Origin: Paenibacillus plantarum
Lineage (GTDB): Bacteria > Bacillota > Bacilli > Paenibacillales > NBRC-103111
Direction: 5' to 3'
Length of the DNA stretch: 64,000 nt
NCBI RefSeq assembly: GCF_013141695.1
Contig: NZ_WHNY01000019.1
Location: 1-64,000 of the forward strand
Shown: piece after piece, positions 26,124 to 36,300 of the stretch
How positions within the stretch are numbered: position 1 is the stretch's first letter
Layout: every line of letters begins with the position of its first letter
Made by a program: the position numbers and the translations under genes
The notes under the pieces: generated by a model
Databases searched by the model: none
What the model was told of the DNA's origin: nothing
Seen by the model: the letters and a program-made list of their open reading frames with translations, nothing else

Positions 26124-28631
26124 TTACTTCACAACTTCTATGACTGCTGTTACCGTAGACATACCTTCACATGCAGCACTAACAACGGATGTGTATTTCC
26201 GCTGAACATCTCTAGTCCCAATGGAAGCCAGTGATGATGCTGGGCCACCTGCACTTACGAAATCCGTAACCGTCATGCCAGCCGGCAAGCCACCTGTCGG
26301 ATCTACATATATTCCTGCACGACCACTAGCTAGCTGAACCTGTCTCGATCCACGAATCGTGCCGAGATTATCGAGTAGCTTCCCATCCCCAGCAATCCCA
26401 AAACGGACAAACCTAGCTGCATCGGGACAAAAGATTCCATTTGCATCATACGCACCGACTTCTACGTAAACGCGTCCATCGTCTAAAGTTTCCGTCTTTA
26501 CTTGAATCTCTGACGGCTCACCCCACGCATCCGATTGATACGTGAATTGCAGCTCGTCGCTTACAATCTCGCCGTTGCAGATTGCTTCCGCACGCACATG
26601 ATACTCACCCGCGGTCAACACCACTTCCCACCGAAGACCCGCGCATGGAAAATCTTGCGAATCGCGCTGCTTCACACCCAAACTCTCTCCATTCAGAAAA
26701 AGCTCAACTTGTTCGGCGTTCGAGTACACTTTGATCAGCTTTCGTTCACCCTCCGCGCCCCAGCGAATTGGCATCGTATGACCATAAATACGAACCATCG
26801 GCTTGTCTGACCAGTAGGATTGGAACACATAGAAGGCTTCTTTCGGCGTGAGATCACGTTCGACGATACCCTTCATATTCAAATACGGAATCGGTGAATC
26901 CGGCCGCACCGGTGTCGCAAAATCCTTGAAAGACCACTGCGCCGCACCCGTCAGCCAATCCATCTTCTCCTGCGATTTCAAGTACCAATCGATCATTTCG
27001 CAGAAATACGTTTCCGACCAATCGCCATCTCGTGATACGCGAGGCTCGCCCCCCGTTAATAAGTAATCCCCATCACGCTCATCCGTGACGCCGTCTGTTT
27101 TTTCCATAAAAGCAAAGCCCGTGAACGGTTTCTCCACATGCCGAGTTGGCAAATTGTCCGCTCCCCACTCCATATGGAAGAACGAATCCACATTCTCAAA
27201 AGCCGTCTGACAACTTGATTCATAGTCGGTATACACGCCACGATACCAGCCTGCCCAAATGGAAGGCGAATACACATCGATAATGTCCTTGCAAAATTCA
27301 CATCGACGGATCGCAGTTAATCGGCTTGGATCCAACTCATGCGACAGATCGTGCAACTTTTTCATGAACGTACGAATTTCTTGCTGATCAAAATGATCGA
27401 AATCGCACTCCCAATCGTTCTCATTACCTAATCCCCATAAAATGACGGAAGGGTGGTTGTAATGCTGTTCAATCATCGCCGTTAGCATATCGATACATTG
27501 TTGACGATACTCCGGACCACCTAATCCACCGCGGCACCAAGGAATCTCCTCCCAGACGAGAATGCCTAGCTCATCACATAGGTCCAGCACGATGCGAGAC
27601 TGCTGATAATGTCCTAGGCGGATGAAATTCGCGCCCATGCCTTTAATAAGCTGCATTTCTTCACGCAGCATTTCCTCTGTCATCGCAGCCCCTACTGCTG
27701 CATGATCCTCATGCCGATGCGTACCGCGCAGCAAGAGACGCTCGCCGTTCAGCTTAAACGGACCTTGCTTCACAAATTCAAACGTTCGAAAGCCGAACCG
27801 TTCTTGACTTATCGTTTCGCCATCCGAACAGACGAGGGCAACGGAGCAGTCGAATAAATAAGGATCTGTGACGGACCATAGATGTGGGTTCTGCACCTCA
27901 AAGGCCGCAATCTCCTTCTCATCCTGCCATGCCGGCAAAGAAATCTCCGTTTGGCCGACAATGGTTCCATCTTGTTGCTTCAGCACAATCGTGAGCTTGA
28001 TGTTCTCCGCGAGTTGGTCAGGATTGTACAACTTAGCTCGTACTTTTACTTTCCCGCTTCGAGCGGATTGTGCAGACAAATCTTCCAGAACAGTCTCCAC
28101 ATGCACCTGAGCCAAAGAAATCTGCGGCACATAGACAAGATTCACATAGCGATATACACCGCCATACAGATTGAAATCACTCGCATCAGACGGAATCGTC
28201 TCCAATTCTCGGCTGTTATCACAAGCAATCGCGATCGGCACATGCCCCGCATATCGCTCAATCTCCTTCGAACGCGTCATCGCTTCCGAAATATCCACTG
28301 TGAATTCGTCGTATCCGCCCAGGTGGGAATCCACCTTTTCGGTATAGACATACACATCCGTGCGTTGCCCTGCCCCTTCAAAATGCAGCAGCGTTCTCCC
28401 CTTCGGATAAGGGTTATGTACCTCCAATTTGTTGCGATACCAGCCTTGTCCTTGATAATATTTATGATCGGGATCCATCACATCATATCCGTTATACGTA
28501 TGTGGAAGCGTAACCGATTCCCATGGCACATTATAATGATTTTGCAGCTTGTCTGAACGCCATACTTCCCAAACTCCGCCTAAGGATCCGCGATAGTGCT
28601 CCCATTGCTCATTTAAACGCTGTTTCAACAT
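26124..28631 (-). CDS. GH2 beta-galactosidase-type glycosidase
   Basis: 835 residues without signal peptide. The GH2 layout is clear: N-terminal sugar-binding domain (TLPHTYNGYDVMDPDHKYYQ), Ig-like domain, TIM barrel with acid/base Glu in GLGNENDW (about residue 402) and nucleophile Glu in FHMEWGAD (about 485), then C-terminal beta domains. GH2 proteins of this length include beta-galactosidases, beta-glucuronidases and exo-beta-mannosidases; the exact specificity is not visible, and the neighbour GH88 makes a uronide- or galactose-linked substrate likely. AGGAGG precedes the ATG by about 11 bases. It is first in the operon with GH88. Confidence 0.9.
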   Translation of the reverse strand: MLKQRLNEQWEHYRGSLGGVWEVWRSDKLQNHYNVPWESVTLPHTYNGYDVMDPDHKYYQGQGWYRNKLEVHNPYPKGRTLLHFEGAGQRTDVYVYTEKVDSHLGGYDEFTVDISEAMTRSKEIERYAGHVPIAIACDNSRELETIPSDASDFNLYGGVYRYVNLVYVPQISLAQVHVETVLEDLSAQSARSGKVKVRAKLYNPDQLAENIKLTIVLKQQDGTIVGQTEISLPAWQDEKEIAAFEVQNPHLWSVTDPYLFDCSVALVCSDGETISQERFGFRTFEFVKQGPFKLNGERLLLRGTHRHEDHAAVGAAMTEEMLREEMQLIKGMGANFIRLGHYQQSRIVLDLCDELGILVWEEIPWCRGGLGGPEYRQQCIDMLTAMIEQHYNHPSVILWGLGNENDWECDFDHFDQQEIRTFMKKLHDLSHELDPSRLTAIRRCEFCKDIIDVYSPSIWAGWYRGVYTDYESSCQTAFENVDSFFHMEWGADNLPTRHVEKPFTGFAFMEKTDGVTDERDGDYLLTGGEPRVSRDGDWSETYFCEMIDWYLKSQEKMDWLTGAAQWSFKDFATPVRPDSPIPYLNMKGIVERDLTPKEAFYVFQSYWSDKPMVRIYGHTMPIRWGAEGERKLIKVYSNAEQVELFLNGESLGVKQRDSQDFPCAGLRWEVVLTAGEYHVRAEAICNGEIVSDELQFTYQSDAWGEPSEIQVKTETLDDGRVYVEVGAYDANGIFCPDAARFVRFGIAGDGKLLDNLGTIRGSRQVQLASGRAGIYVDPTGGLPAGMTVTDFVSAGGPASSLASIGTRDVQRKYTSVVSAACEGMSTVTAVIEVVK

Positions 28632-28748
28632 CTTACATGTCTCCTCCTAGTTGCGCATTCACTTAACTCCATCGTATCAAAAAAAAGAACATAAAAGTTT
28701 ATGCCTCTTATGATAAAATGTTGTTAGAATACGATGAGGTGATCTCTT

Positions 28749-29639
28749 ATGAAGCTGATGAATTACATGAACTTAAACGTGCATCCGGTGCAATTATCGT
28801 TTTTCAAAGATCGAACACACGCCTTCGAAGAAGTATTTCATGCTCATCAGGGTATGGAGCTGCTTGTCGTGCATGAAGGCACCGGTATCGTCGTAATAGA
28901 ACAACAAATTGTCGAGTTGAAACCGGGCTCTATTTTTTGCTTTAGACCCTTTCAATTACATCGCATTCGGATTCACAATCTGCCGCAAGACAACTACATC
29001 CGCTCGCTTTTCGTCCTTGAGCCCGCTATCCTAGAGGCAACGCTCTCTGCTTTTCCAACGCTGCGCGATTTCCTCATGAAGCTATGGAAGGATCCGCTTA
29101 TGCCGCAGGCATTCCGGAGTGAAAGTCTTCCGGAGCTTGAAGTCTTATTGCGCAGCTATATGCCTCGACTGGATGCGGCCAAGGAACGAGGACCTGAGCG
29201 ACTGCTGGAAGAGCAGACACTCTTCCTCACGGCTTTCTTGCACCAGCTCCGTTCGGATTCTGAGAAACGATCAGATACTGTGCCTCATCTTTCGGGTAGA
29301 AGCTCATCAACAGCCGAGCGAATGCTCGCTTGGATTGAAGCGCATTACATGGAGCCCTTCAAGCTAGATGAGCTCGCCGCGTCTGTTCACCTGACGCCCA
29401 ATCACGTTTCTGCGACCTTTCATCAATCCATTGGCAGCACCATTACCGAATATTTGACCGCACGTCGGATCAGACAAGCCTGTTGGCTTCTGCGAACAAC
29501 AGATATGTCCGTGCAAGATATTGGCGAGGCTGTTGGATTGGGGAACTTTTCCTACTTTTGCCAACTGTTTAAGAAGCATGTGGGGTTCACGCCTTATAAA
29601 TTCAAAGGAATGAGTGCCTACACGATTTTCATAGAGTGA
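28749..29639 (+). CDS. AraC-family regulator (partner of GH2-GH88)
   Basis: 296 residues. The N-terminal cupin domain contains EEVFHAHQGMELLVVHEGTG, with a clear beta-barrel metal/ligand site, and the C-terminal AraC DNA-binding domain covers about residues 200-295, ending VGFTPYKFKGM. GAGGTGATCTCTT precedes ATG. It is divergent from the GH2-GH88 operon; a split inverted repeat CATCGTAT (about 28670) ... ATACGATG (about 28732) flanks the shared promoter region and may hold the operator. Confidence 0.9.
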   Translation: MKLMNYMNLNVHPVQLSFFKDRTHAFEEVFHAHQGMELLVVHEGTGIVVIEQQIVELKPGSIFCFRPFQLHRIRIHNLPQDNYIRSLFVLEPAILEATLSAFPTLRDFLMKLWKDPLMPQAFRSESLPELEVLLRSYMPRLDAAKERGPERLLEEQTLFLTAFLHQLRSDSEKRSDTVPHLSGRSSSTAERMLAWIEAHYMEPFKLDELAASVHLTPNHVSATFHQSIGSTITEYLTARRIRQACWLLRTTDMSVQDIGEAVGLGNFSYFCQLFKKHVGFTPYKFKGMSAYTIFIE

Positions 29640-29729
29640 CCTAGCGACGTATTTATTCAAATGTAGTGACAAAATGCTGCTTTTCTTCTATAGTAGATAT
29701 GACTTATAGACGCGCGTGAAGCACACCGC

Positions 29730-29766
29730 TCCCTCCCTGCTCGGGGAAGGCGCGGTGTTTTTTGTC
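29730..29766 (+). terminator. terminator after the AraC gene
   Basis: CACCGC ... GCGGTG stem with a G/C-rich loop, followed by TTTTTTGTCTT on the plus strand. It lies about 90 bases after the AraC stop. Confidence 0.75.
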
Positions 29767-29786
29767 TTATCTGAGGGGGAATGTTC

Positions 29787-30120
29787 TTGGAAATATACGA
29801 ATCATGGTTGGAAAAACAGAGGAAAAATCTTACTGGCGAAGCTCTCCGTCGATTAAACGAAGGTCATGCACACAATGAACACTACAGATCTGAAACTTTC
29901 ATTAAAGCAGCGGGAAATTCTTCGATTCGCTATACAAATACACAGACCTTTCATGCCTCTAGAAGTATGTCAGCTGCTTGACATCAAAGATCAGCATGCA
30001 AGGAAATTACTTCACGAGTTAGTCCAATCCAAGCTGCTGCTTCCTGCATCAGGCTCTAGTCGCATTCGCACCTACCGTTTAGACAATATGGCCGTGCAGC
30101 GGCATCATATAACGTTATAG
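29787..30120 (+). pseudogene. collapsed DUF559-type endonuclease/HTH gene
   Basis: Two frames hold the ends of a protein I recall in Paenibacillus. Frame 1 from TTG 29787 (GAGGGGGA 7 bases upstream) reads EIYESWLEKQRKNLTGEALR then RLNEGHAHNEH. Frame 2 reads LKLSLKQREILRFAIQIHRP then a winged-helix tail ending LPASGSSRIRTYRLDN at 30120. In full-length relatives, as I remember them, about 130 residues with a DUF559-type nuclease fold lie between these parts. They are missing, and the frame shifts at the junction near 29880. Hence an internal deletion remnant. The recall is from memory, not a search. Confidence 0.55.
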
Positions 30121-30190
30121 TATAACGCTAATCGGCTCCAACTGGCTCCCCAGCTACAAATAACGTTACGCGATAACGCTAATAACTCAC
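30109..30190. repeat. intergenic ATAACGTTA/ATAACGCTA repeats
   Basis: Two direct copies of a bipartite element: ATAACGTTATAGTATAACGC (30109-30128) and ATAACGTTACGCGATAACGC (30160-30179), each then TAAT. They lie between the endonuclease remnant and the LTA-synthase-type gene; ATAACGTTA recurs nearby (about 30200). The inner TATAACG/CGTTATA parts are self-complementary. Confidence 0.6.
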
Positions 30191-30308
30191 GGAATTTAAC
30201 ACTTTAACGTTATGTCATCACTTTATTCCAAGCAAGAACAGTAAAAAGCCCAAGATAAGATGATGCCATCACCTTAACTTAATCCACAGGGCCGCCATTC
30301 GCGCGCAT

Positions 30309-30338
30309 AAAAAAAGCCTTGCGAGATTCGCAAGGCGG
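30309..30338 (-). terminator. terminator of the CBS-LtaS operon
   Basis: CCTTGCG and CGCAAGG arms followed by TTTTTTT on the minus strand, a few bases after the LtaS-type stop. Confidence 0.9.
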
Positions 30339-30344
30339 TTTAGG

Positions 30345-32180
30345 TTAATCGGGCTCCACACGATCGGGGAGTTGGGATACATAACTATCGGATAATTGCA
30401 AAAGCTTTAGCGCATGATTAAATTCATCTTCGGTTGCTGATTGATGGTCGTTGGCATTGCCGGCAAGCGTATAATAATTGCCATCCTCGAAACCTTTGCC
30501 TGACATGAAAAGTTCTTCCTTATTTACAAATGAGCCTGTTGGCAAGTAATAACGTTGTGGCAATAAGTTATAGGCCGTTTGGTTAAGTAAATCTTGACCA
30601 AAGTGTATATAGTTTGTCAATGGCACGCCTAGAAGGTTGGCTACCGTAGGTAGAATGTCAATTTGACCACCCAGCTGACTTTGCACTTTCGGTGTGGTCA
30701 CGCCTTCCGATGCAATAATAAGTGGAATATTGATGAGTTCTTTTTCGCTGTAGTCATGACCTAATATTTCCGTCATCAAATGTTTATCATCCGCTTTTAG
30801 AGAAAATAAGGGAAGACCGCGGTGATCACCGTAGATCACAACAACACTGTTCTCCCAAATCCCCCGTTTCTTCAAATCCTCGATAAACAATCCAAGTGCA
30901 TAGTCTGCATAATTTTCTGCGCGAATGTAGTCACCAACGAAGGTGCCTTCGTAACGCTCAGGCAAGGTCATTTTATATTTTTCTTCTGGTATGGTAAAAG
31001 GGTTATGAGAGCTCATTGAGATTATATGCGCGTAAAAAGGTGTGCCTTGATTTTGATACGATGCTAATTCTTCCGCTGTTTTCCGGTACAACACTTCATC
31101 GGACGAGCCATAGAAGAAGGCATCTTCATCTTTGAAGAACTGCTTGTCATAATAGCGATCATAGCCGATGGCTTGATATAAATCATCCCGATTCCAGAAG
31201 CCAACTTCATTCGTATGGAAATTCATTGTCGTGTAGCCTTGTTTCTGGAGAAGCTTTGGAAGGCTGGGTAAATCTTTCTTCCCGTAGACTTGTGTAGCCG
31301 CGCCATCCGGTGGTACATAATACGACGTGTTCACGATAAACTCGGCATCCGACGTATTCCCTTGACCAATTTGCTGATAAAATTTCGGGAAATAGTAGCT
31401 GGATCCAGCCAACCGATTCAGGTTGGGGGTAATTTCAGTCCCATCAATGTTCAAGCCGATGAGGAAATTCTGGAAGGACTCCATTTGAATGATGATCAAA
31501 TTCTTACCACTCGCTGCGCCATGTAACGTTGGTTCCACGACTGCAACCTTATTCTTCAAATCGTCGATCGCAGACTGTGTAATTTGATCTGGGCTAATGA
31601 TCTCTTCTTTCTTCTGTGAAAGCAAGTTATACATTTCATAGTTTAATATGCCCATTTTGGATGCCTTCACATTCTCATTAAAAGAACTGCGGTTAGGAAT
31701 CACACTAAGTGCACAAAGTAATAAGGAGAAGCAAGCGACACTAGCTACGATTTTCATGCTGAGAGGCTTCCATTCTCTCGTTTTCGGCTTGAAAAATGCA
31801 AAGAAAGCAACAATCACGATATCCAAGAAGAACAGCAAATACTGGGGCTCAATCACAGAGAATATACTCTTTTTGACCGCACCGACTTGCTTGGCTTGGG
31901 TTAAAACGTGATACGTAGCGATAACTCCGAAATGCTTATAATAAATAACAAGCGCAAAAAACAAAATGGTTATTATGAGGTCAATTGCGAGATACCAAGC
32001 GAGTTTATGCTTTTTGACAACATATTCAACCACACAATACGTAATTAAGATCGCCGGTATTTCTGTCAAAAGAATCCTTGCCGATGGTCCTGTTTCAAAT
32101 AAAATCATCCAAGCTACATAAATTTTAATCACAATAAATAATGGAAATAAAAATAATCTATGCCTGAGCCGCTCCAACAT
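30345..32180 (-). CDS. LTA-synthase-type membrane sulfatase/phosphoglycerol transferase
   Basis: 611 residues. Five transmembrane helices fill about residues 10-170, followed by an extracellular sulfatase-fold domain. The nucleophile threonine is in QGNTSDAEF (about residue 275), and metal-site motifs QMESFQ, HTNEVGFW, GDHRG and IPLIIASEG are present. Such enzymes (LtaS/YfnI/YqgS group) move glycerol phosphate from phosphatidylglycerol onto lipoteichoic acid or prime it. AAAGGAG lies 8 bases before ATG 32180 (the frame is open to 32198). It follows the CBS-domain gene by 25 bases, so the two are probably co-transcribed. LTA polymerase, primase or related role cannot be separated by eye. Confidence 0.88.
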   Translation of the reverse strand: MLERLRHRLFLFPLFIVIKIYVAWMILFETGPSARILLTEIPAILITYCVVEYVVKKHKLAWYLAIDLIITILFFALVIYYKHFGVIATYHVLTQAKQVGAVKKSIFSVIEPQYLLFFLDIVIVAFFAFFKPKTREWKPLSMKIVASVACFSLLLCALSVIPNRSSFNENVKASKMGILNYEMYNLLSQKKEEIISPDQITQSAIDDLKNKVAVVEPTLHGAASGKNLIIIQMESFQNFLIGLNIDGTEITPNLNRLAGSSYYFPKFYQQIGQGNTSDAEFIVNTSYYVPPDGAATQVYGKKDLPSLPKLLQKQGYTTMNFHTNEVGFWNRDDLYQAIGYDRYYDKQFFKDEDAFFYGSSDEVLYRKTAEELASYQNQGTPFYAHIISMSSHNPFTIPEEKYKMTLPERYEGTFVGDYIRAENYADYALGLFIEDLKKRGIWENSVVVIYGDHRGLPLFSLKADDKHLMTEILGHDYSEKELINIPLIIASEGVTTPKVQSQLGGQIDILPTVANLLGVPLTNYIHFGQDLLNQTAYNLLPQRYYLPTGSFVNKEELFMSGKGFEDGNYYTLAGNANDHQSATEDEFNHALKLLQLSDSYVSQLPDRVEPD

Positions 32181-32205
32181 ACAGATAGCTCCTTTCATTT
32201 ACATA

Positions 32206-32661
32206 TCATAAAATGGACTGGAAGGAATGCCGAATCACATCTCCCCTGCTAATAATGCCTACCAACACGCCTCTTCTCAGAACGGGTAGCTTTTTTATTC
32301 GTTTTTTCCCCAAAATCGCTGCGATTTGCTCAATATCTTCTTCTGCATCTACAGCAATCACCTTCTTCTGTGCTATTTTCATCACATTCAAAGGAAGCAA
32401 GTTGCGCACGCGATCTTGAAATTCATCATTATCGCCTTTGATCACAGCCGTGTAGAGATACGAACCAAATATATAATCATCATGCTTGCCGATATATCGC
32501 ATAATATCCCCATCACTAATGTAGGCCACAACTTCATTCCGATCATTGACAACAGGAAGTCCGCTAATTCGGTGCATGAGGAACTTCTCAATAACCGCCC
32601 GAACTGTATCCCCTTCTTTTACTTTATACACCTGACTTACCATGATTTCCTTAGCTTTCAA
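32206..32661 (-). CDS. two-CBS-domain protein
   Basis: 151 residues made of a tandem CBS pair: MVSQVYKVKEGDTVRAVIEK ... GLPVVNDRNEVVAYISDGDI, then a linker and QKKVIAVDAEEDIEQIAAIL ... KLPVLRRGVLVGIISRGDV. CBS pairs bind adenosine nucleotides and often act as energy or ion sensors. The start is TTG (position 32661) with GAGAGG about 7 bases upstream. It precedes the LTA-synthase-type gene in an operon. It may regulate that enzyme or another partner; nothing in the sequence says which. Confidence 0.85.
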   Translation of the reverse strand: MKAKEIMVSQVYKVKEGDTVRAVIEKFLMHRISGLPVVNDRNEVVAYISDGDIMRYIGKHDDYIFGSYLYTAVIKGDNDEFQDRVRNLLPLNVMKIAQKKVIAVDAEEDIEQIAAILGKKRIKKLPVLRRGVLVGIISRGDVIRHSFQSIL

Positions 32662-32868
32662 ATTGTGTCCTCTCCCGTCTATAGTTGCCTTCTATTCTAA
32701 CAAGAAGTATGATGACACTATATACTTGCATTATACAACTATGTCGGATGAAGTCAATCCTTAAGAGGCAGTCGATCACCCCTACTTTGGAAGATATTCA
32801 AATAATGCGGTGTATGTTACGATACAACCATAAAAGATTGCAAACACCTAACAAAGAGGTCTACTATA

Positions 32869-33288
32869 ATGACAAAAAACCCCATTGAAACCATTGAAGT
32901 TGAATTAGGCATATTCATTCGCCGTTTTATCGCTGCAACTACAAATAAAAAAGTCGGCAATTTGGATCGTGCTGCATATCTATTGCTCCATCAGATTTCG
33001 ACACATGGATCTGCCGGCGTGAAAGCCTTGGCAGAGGAGTTCCAACTCGACATGTCGACAATCAGCAGACAAACAGCTGCTCTGGAGCAAAAAGGCTACC
33101 TCTATCGCATCCCGGATCCGCAAGATGGCCGCGCCTACTCCATGCAACTCACGGATAGCGGCATAGCAGAATTGGCATTGAACAAGCAAGCTCGCTTAGA
33201 GTATTTAACGAAACATCTCCATGATTGGACTGAAGAAGATCAACAAAGGTTCGGTGAGCTGCTGAATAAGTTCAATGATACGTTTTAA
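32869..33288 (+). CDS. MarR-family transcriptional regulator
   Basis: 139 residues with the MarR winged helix: VKALAEEFQLDMSTISRQTA (recognition helix), EQKGYLYRIPDPQDGRAYSM (wing) and a C-terminal dimerisation helix rich in Leu. MarR proteins repress genes until bound by phenolic or other ligands. AGAGG lies about 12 bases before ATG. It faces away from the CBS/LtaS operon; the target gene is not obvious. Confidence 0.88.
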   Translation: MTKNPIETIEVELGIFIRRFIAATTNKKVGNLDRAAYLLLHQISTHGSAGVKALAEEFQLDMSTISRQTAALEQKGYLYRIPDPQDGRAYSMQLTDSGIAELALNKQARLEYLTKHLHDWTEEDQQRFGELLNKFNDTF

Positions 33289-33349
33289 TCTGAGGGATAC
33301 TCCTCTTACGAGAAACAAATCGCTTGGTTTCCATCTTAACTTATAATTA

Positions 33350-33388
33350 CAAAAAAAACTTCCAGTTAGATAACTGGAAGTTTTTACT
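33350..33388. terminator. bidirectional terminator between MarR and GH9
   Basis: AAAAACTTCCAGTTA and TAACTGGAAGTTTTT are perfect arms flanked by A- and T-runs, so it can stop both the MarR and the convergent GH9 transcripts. Confidence 0.9.
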
Positions 33389-33394
33389 TTTTTA

Positions 33395-36300
33395 TTATCT
33401 CGTTACCAAAACATCATCGAAGTATGCCTTCGTATTCGCATACGTGCGTGCCCCGATCTTCCCGCTCGTAAAAGTTGTATCCACAGCACTAAATTGGAGT
33501 GCACCATCTTTGTACACCGAAATCGTGCTGCCATTTAAAACGATTTTGTACGTGTAGAACGTGTCGGCAGCAATGCTCGCACTCGAGTAACCAAGTACGG
33601 TTTTGACACCAGCGACCGATTTGATCAGTTCCATTTTCCTACTGCTGGCATGATCATTATTTTTCAAGTAGAGCATGTAGTAATTGTTGGCATCGGTATA
33701 ACGAGCCAAAAGCCCCGCGTCCTTATTGCCGTTCGTGTTGTTGGTTACACTGACTTTCGCTTCCAATGTATAGTCGGTCCAAGAAGACTCACCCGCAATG
33801 GAGAAGCTGTTTGAACTTCCAGCTTGCCCGCTGTACTGCGAGGATTGTACCGACCAGGTTCCGCTCGTAGGTGTCCAACCTGTTGCAAGACCATTATTGA
33901 AATCGCTAAGTAGCAACTGTTGCGTTACACTTGGACCCGACTGTACGGCGCTGCTTATCGCGTTCGAGGTCGTATCTGTCGTGTGGAAATAATAGGAATG
34001 ATTACCTACAGGCAATTTGGTTGTGTATTTATAAGCCTTGCCATCGCTGTAGGTGACATCCGCCGGATCAACAGCTTCCATTTGGTGAACAATGCCATCT
34101 AGGATAAGTTCCATGGAGAATGGTTTCTCATTTTGCGCATCAGTGTAAGTTGTATTGAATGTAAAGTCTGTTGCTGCATCACCAGTAGCATGATCTACGC
34201 TAATTGCACTCAGTGTCGGCGCCGTTCCACTCGCCACGTTCGTAGCTTTGATCTCATCCATAAACATCTCACCATAGCCAACACTCGTTTGGTTCAACCA
34301 GATGGATAATGTCGCTTTCTTTTTGTTCACGGCAGGCGTTAACGCATCTAGATTATAGGCTAAATCCGTCCATGTGGTCGGAACTGCAATATAGCCGCCA
34401 GTCAAGTTATACGTGCGTGTGCCATCATTTAACTCAATTTTCATTTTCAGATTGGCATAGCTCGGGTTCTTAACCTTGAAGTTCAAATAACGATAACCAG
34501 ACAAATCAACAAAGTCGTGCCAAGGTTGGAATTTGGCATACGAATTGACGGCTGTCGGTGTTTGCGAGAATTTACCGACCGTTAATCCATCCAACGTTGT
34601 CTTCACAAAGGCTGCTGTGCCGCCATTTTGCGTATACCAGTTTACCCACTCGCCATTACCACCCACTGAACCCCAGATGCCGCCACCACCAAAATCATCA
34701 TAGATCAGTGGTGTAGAAGGATCTGGCAAAGGTGCTGCCACAGTGTAATGCGTCGAGCTATAGCTTTGTCTGCCTGTTGCATCTGTCCCGCGAATGTCCA
34801 CTCGTTTATTTGCATAAGCGACAGAGGCACTTTCATCAACCGTAGCTGCATACACGCCGCCTGAAACGGTCATCGGCAGGAATGTACCTGAAGTACCTGT
34901 TGACGAATATTCGAGATTACTTAATCCAGTTGTGGAACCGCTAAATACGGTTACGTTACCACGCACATAATCACCGATAGTAGGTGATGTAATAGGAAGT
35001 GTCGTCGGTGTCACACCACCAGTTGAGCTTGCTGATGAATTAGCGCTTAATCCCATTATCGTGTACAAGAGGCCAGCTTGAATGCTGATGCTGAACTCGT
35101 TATAACGCCATTGGTTCGTATCATCTTGATAAAGGGAACGATCTTCATACCATGGGCTGACGCTTGTTTTATCCTTCGTATCCTTCATATTGGGTCCACT
35201 GACCATCGCGCCTGGGAACACCACGCCAGCACCTTGTTTGGAATTGGAGCCTTCATCGAATCGCGTATGCGGGTAGGTGACATAATCCGAACCGATCCCG
35301 GATACCCAGCTCATATTCCAAGGATTTTCCCCGAAAATCCAGTACATCCCCTTCTCAACCGCGCGCAGCGCAGCAGGATCCTGGAATAACTCGTAGTAAC
35401 GCATCATATCGCCAAGATAAGAAGCATGCGGCTCATTCACGCCGAAATTCTTGAATTGGTTCAGTACGCTGTACGGCGTGTCGTCTGTTGCGGACAAGAA
35501 ATAGTCAACCTGTTGTTTCAATAGCTGTTGAATATGCGTTTTCGTTGCTGTATCAGCGACTGGATAGAACTCCGCCAAAGACATCGGCCTCAACCCAATA
35601 ATTCGTTGAAGCCAAATCGGCAAAGACGAGTGTGTTGATATTTGCAGTTGCAGCGTCTTTGTAAGCAGTGTTGTTCGTCAACAGATACAGCTGTACATCC
35701 GCTAGAAGCTTGGAATTCGGGATGCCGCCACGCGTTGAATAGGAACCAACTGGCCCGTTCGGATTCGCAACGACATAATTATAAAATGTAACTGCAGCCG
35801 CTTCACAATTGTTTGCGAAGGTTGTGAGCGCCGTGACCTTCGCAGGAGCGATGTCACCTTTGGCGATTGCTGTACGGATAGCCCTTGCTGTAGCCGCAAG
35901 CGTTCCTGCTGCTTTGGCGGAACCTCCAACACCTAAGCCGGAGAGCTTACGATCGTCCGCTGTGCCGTTAATGTTATCCGTCGTTTTACTCGGATGAACG
36001 AAACTTGCGTTGTTCTTAAGATCATACATTTCTCCTCCCAGTTGATTCGCAAATTTGACCAAATACTCACTGCCAAATACTGCTTCATCAACAAGATCAG
36101 GAATACCATTACTATCATTATCGAACTTGGAGCTGGCTGCGTCGGCATGCCTAATATAGGCTAAAGCAATTTCGCTGCCTACCCATTGGTTGCCGCCATA
36201 TTTGCCGTAATCGCCTGCATCATACCAGCTGCCCGTCAAATCATAGTGCGTCAATCCGTCAGCCGATTGCGCATCGTCCAAATGACCAGCTGCATGGTAA

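Noticed and set aside
28631..28650. Tiny leader ATGTAA inside the GH2 ribosome-binding region
   Set aside because: ATG followed at once by a stop is too short to be a peptide; spacing suits the GH2 start instead.
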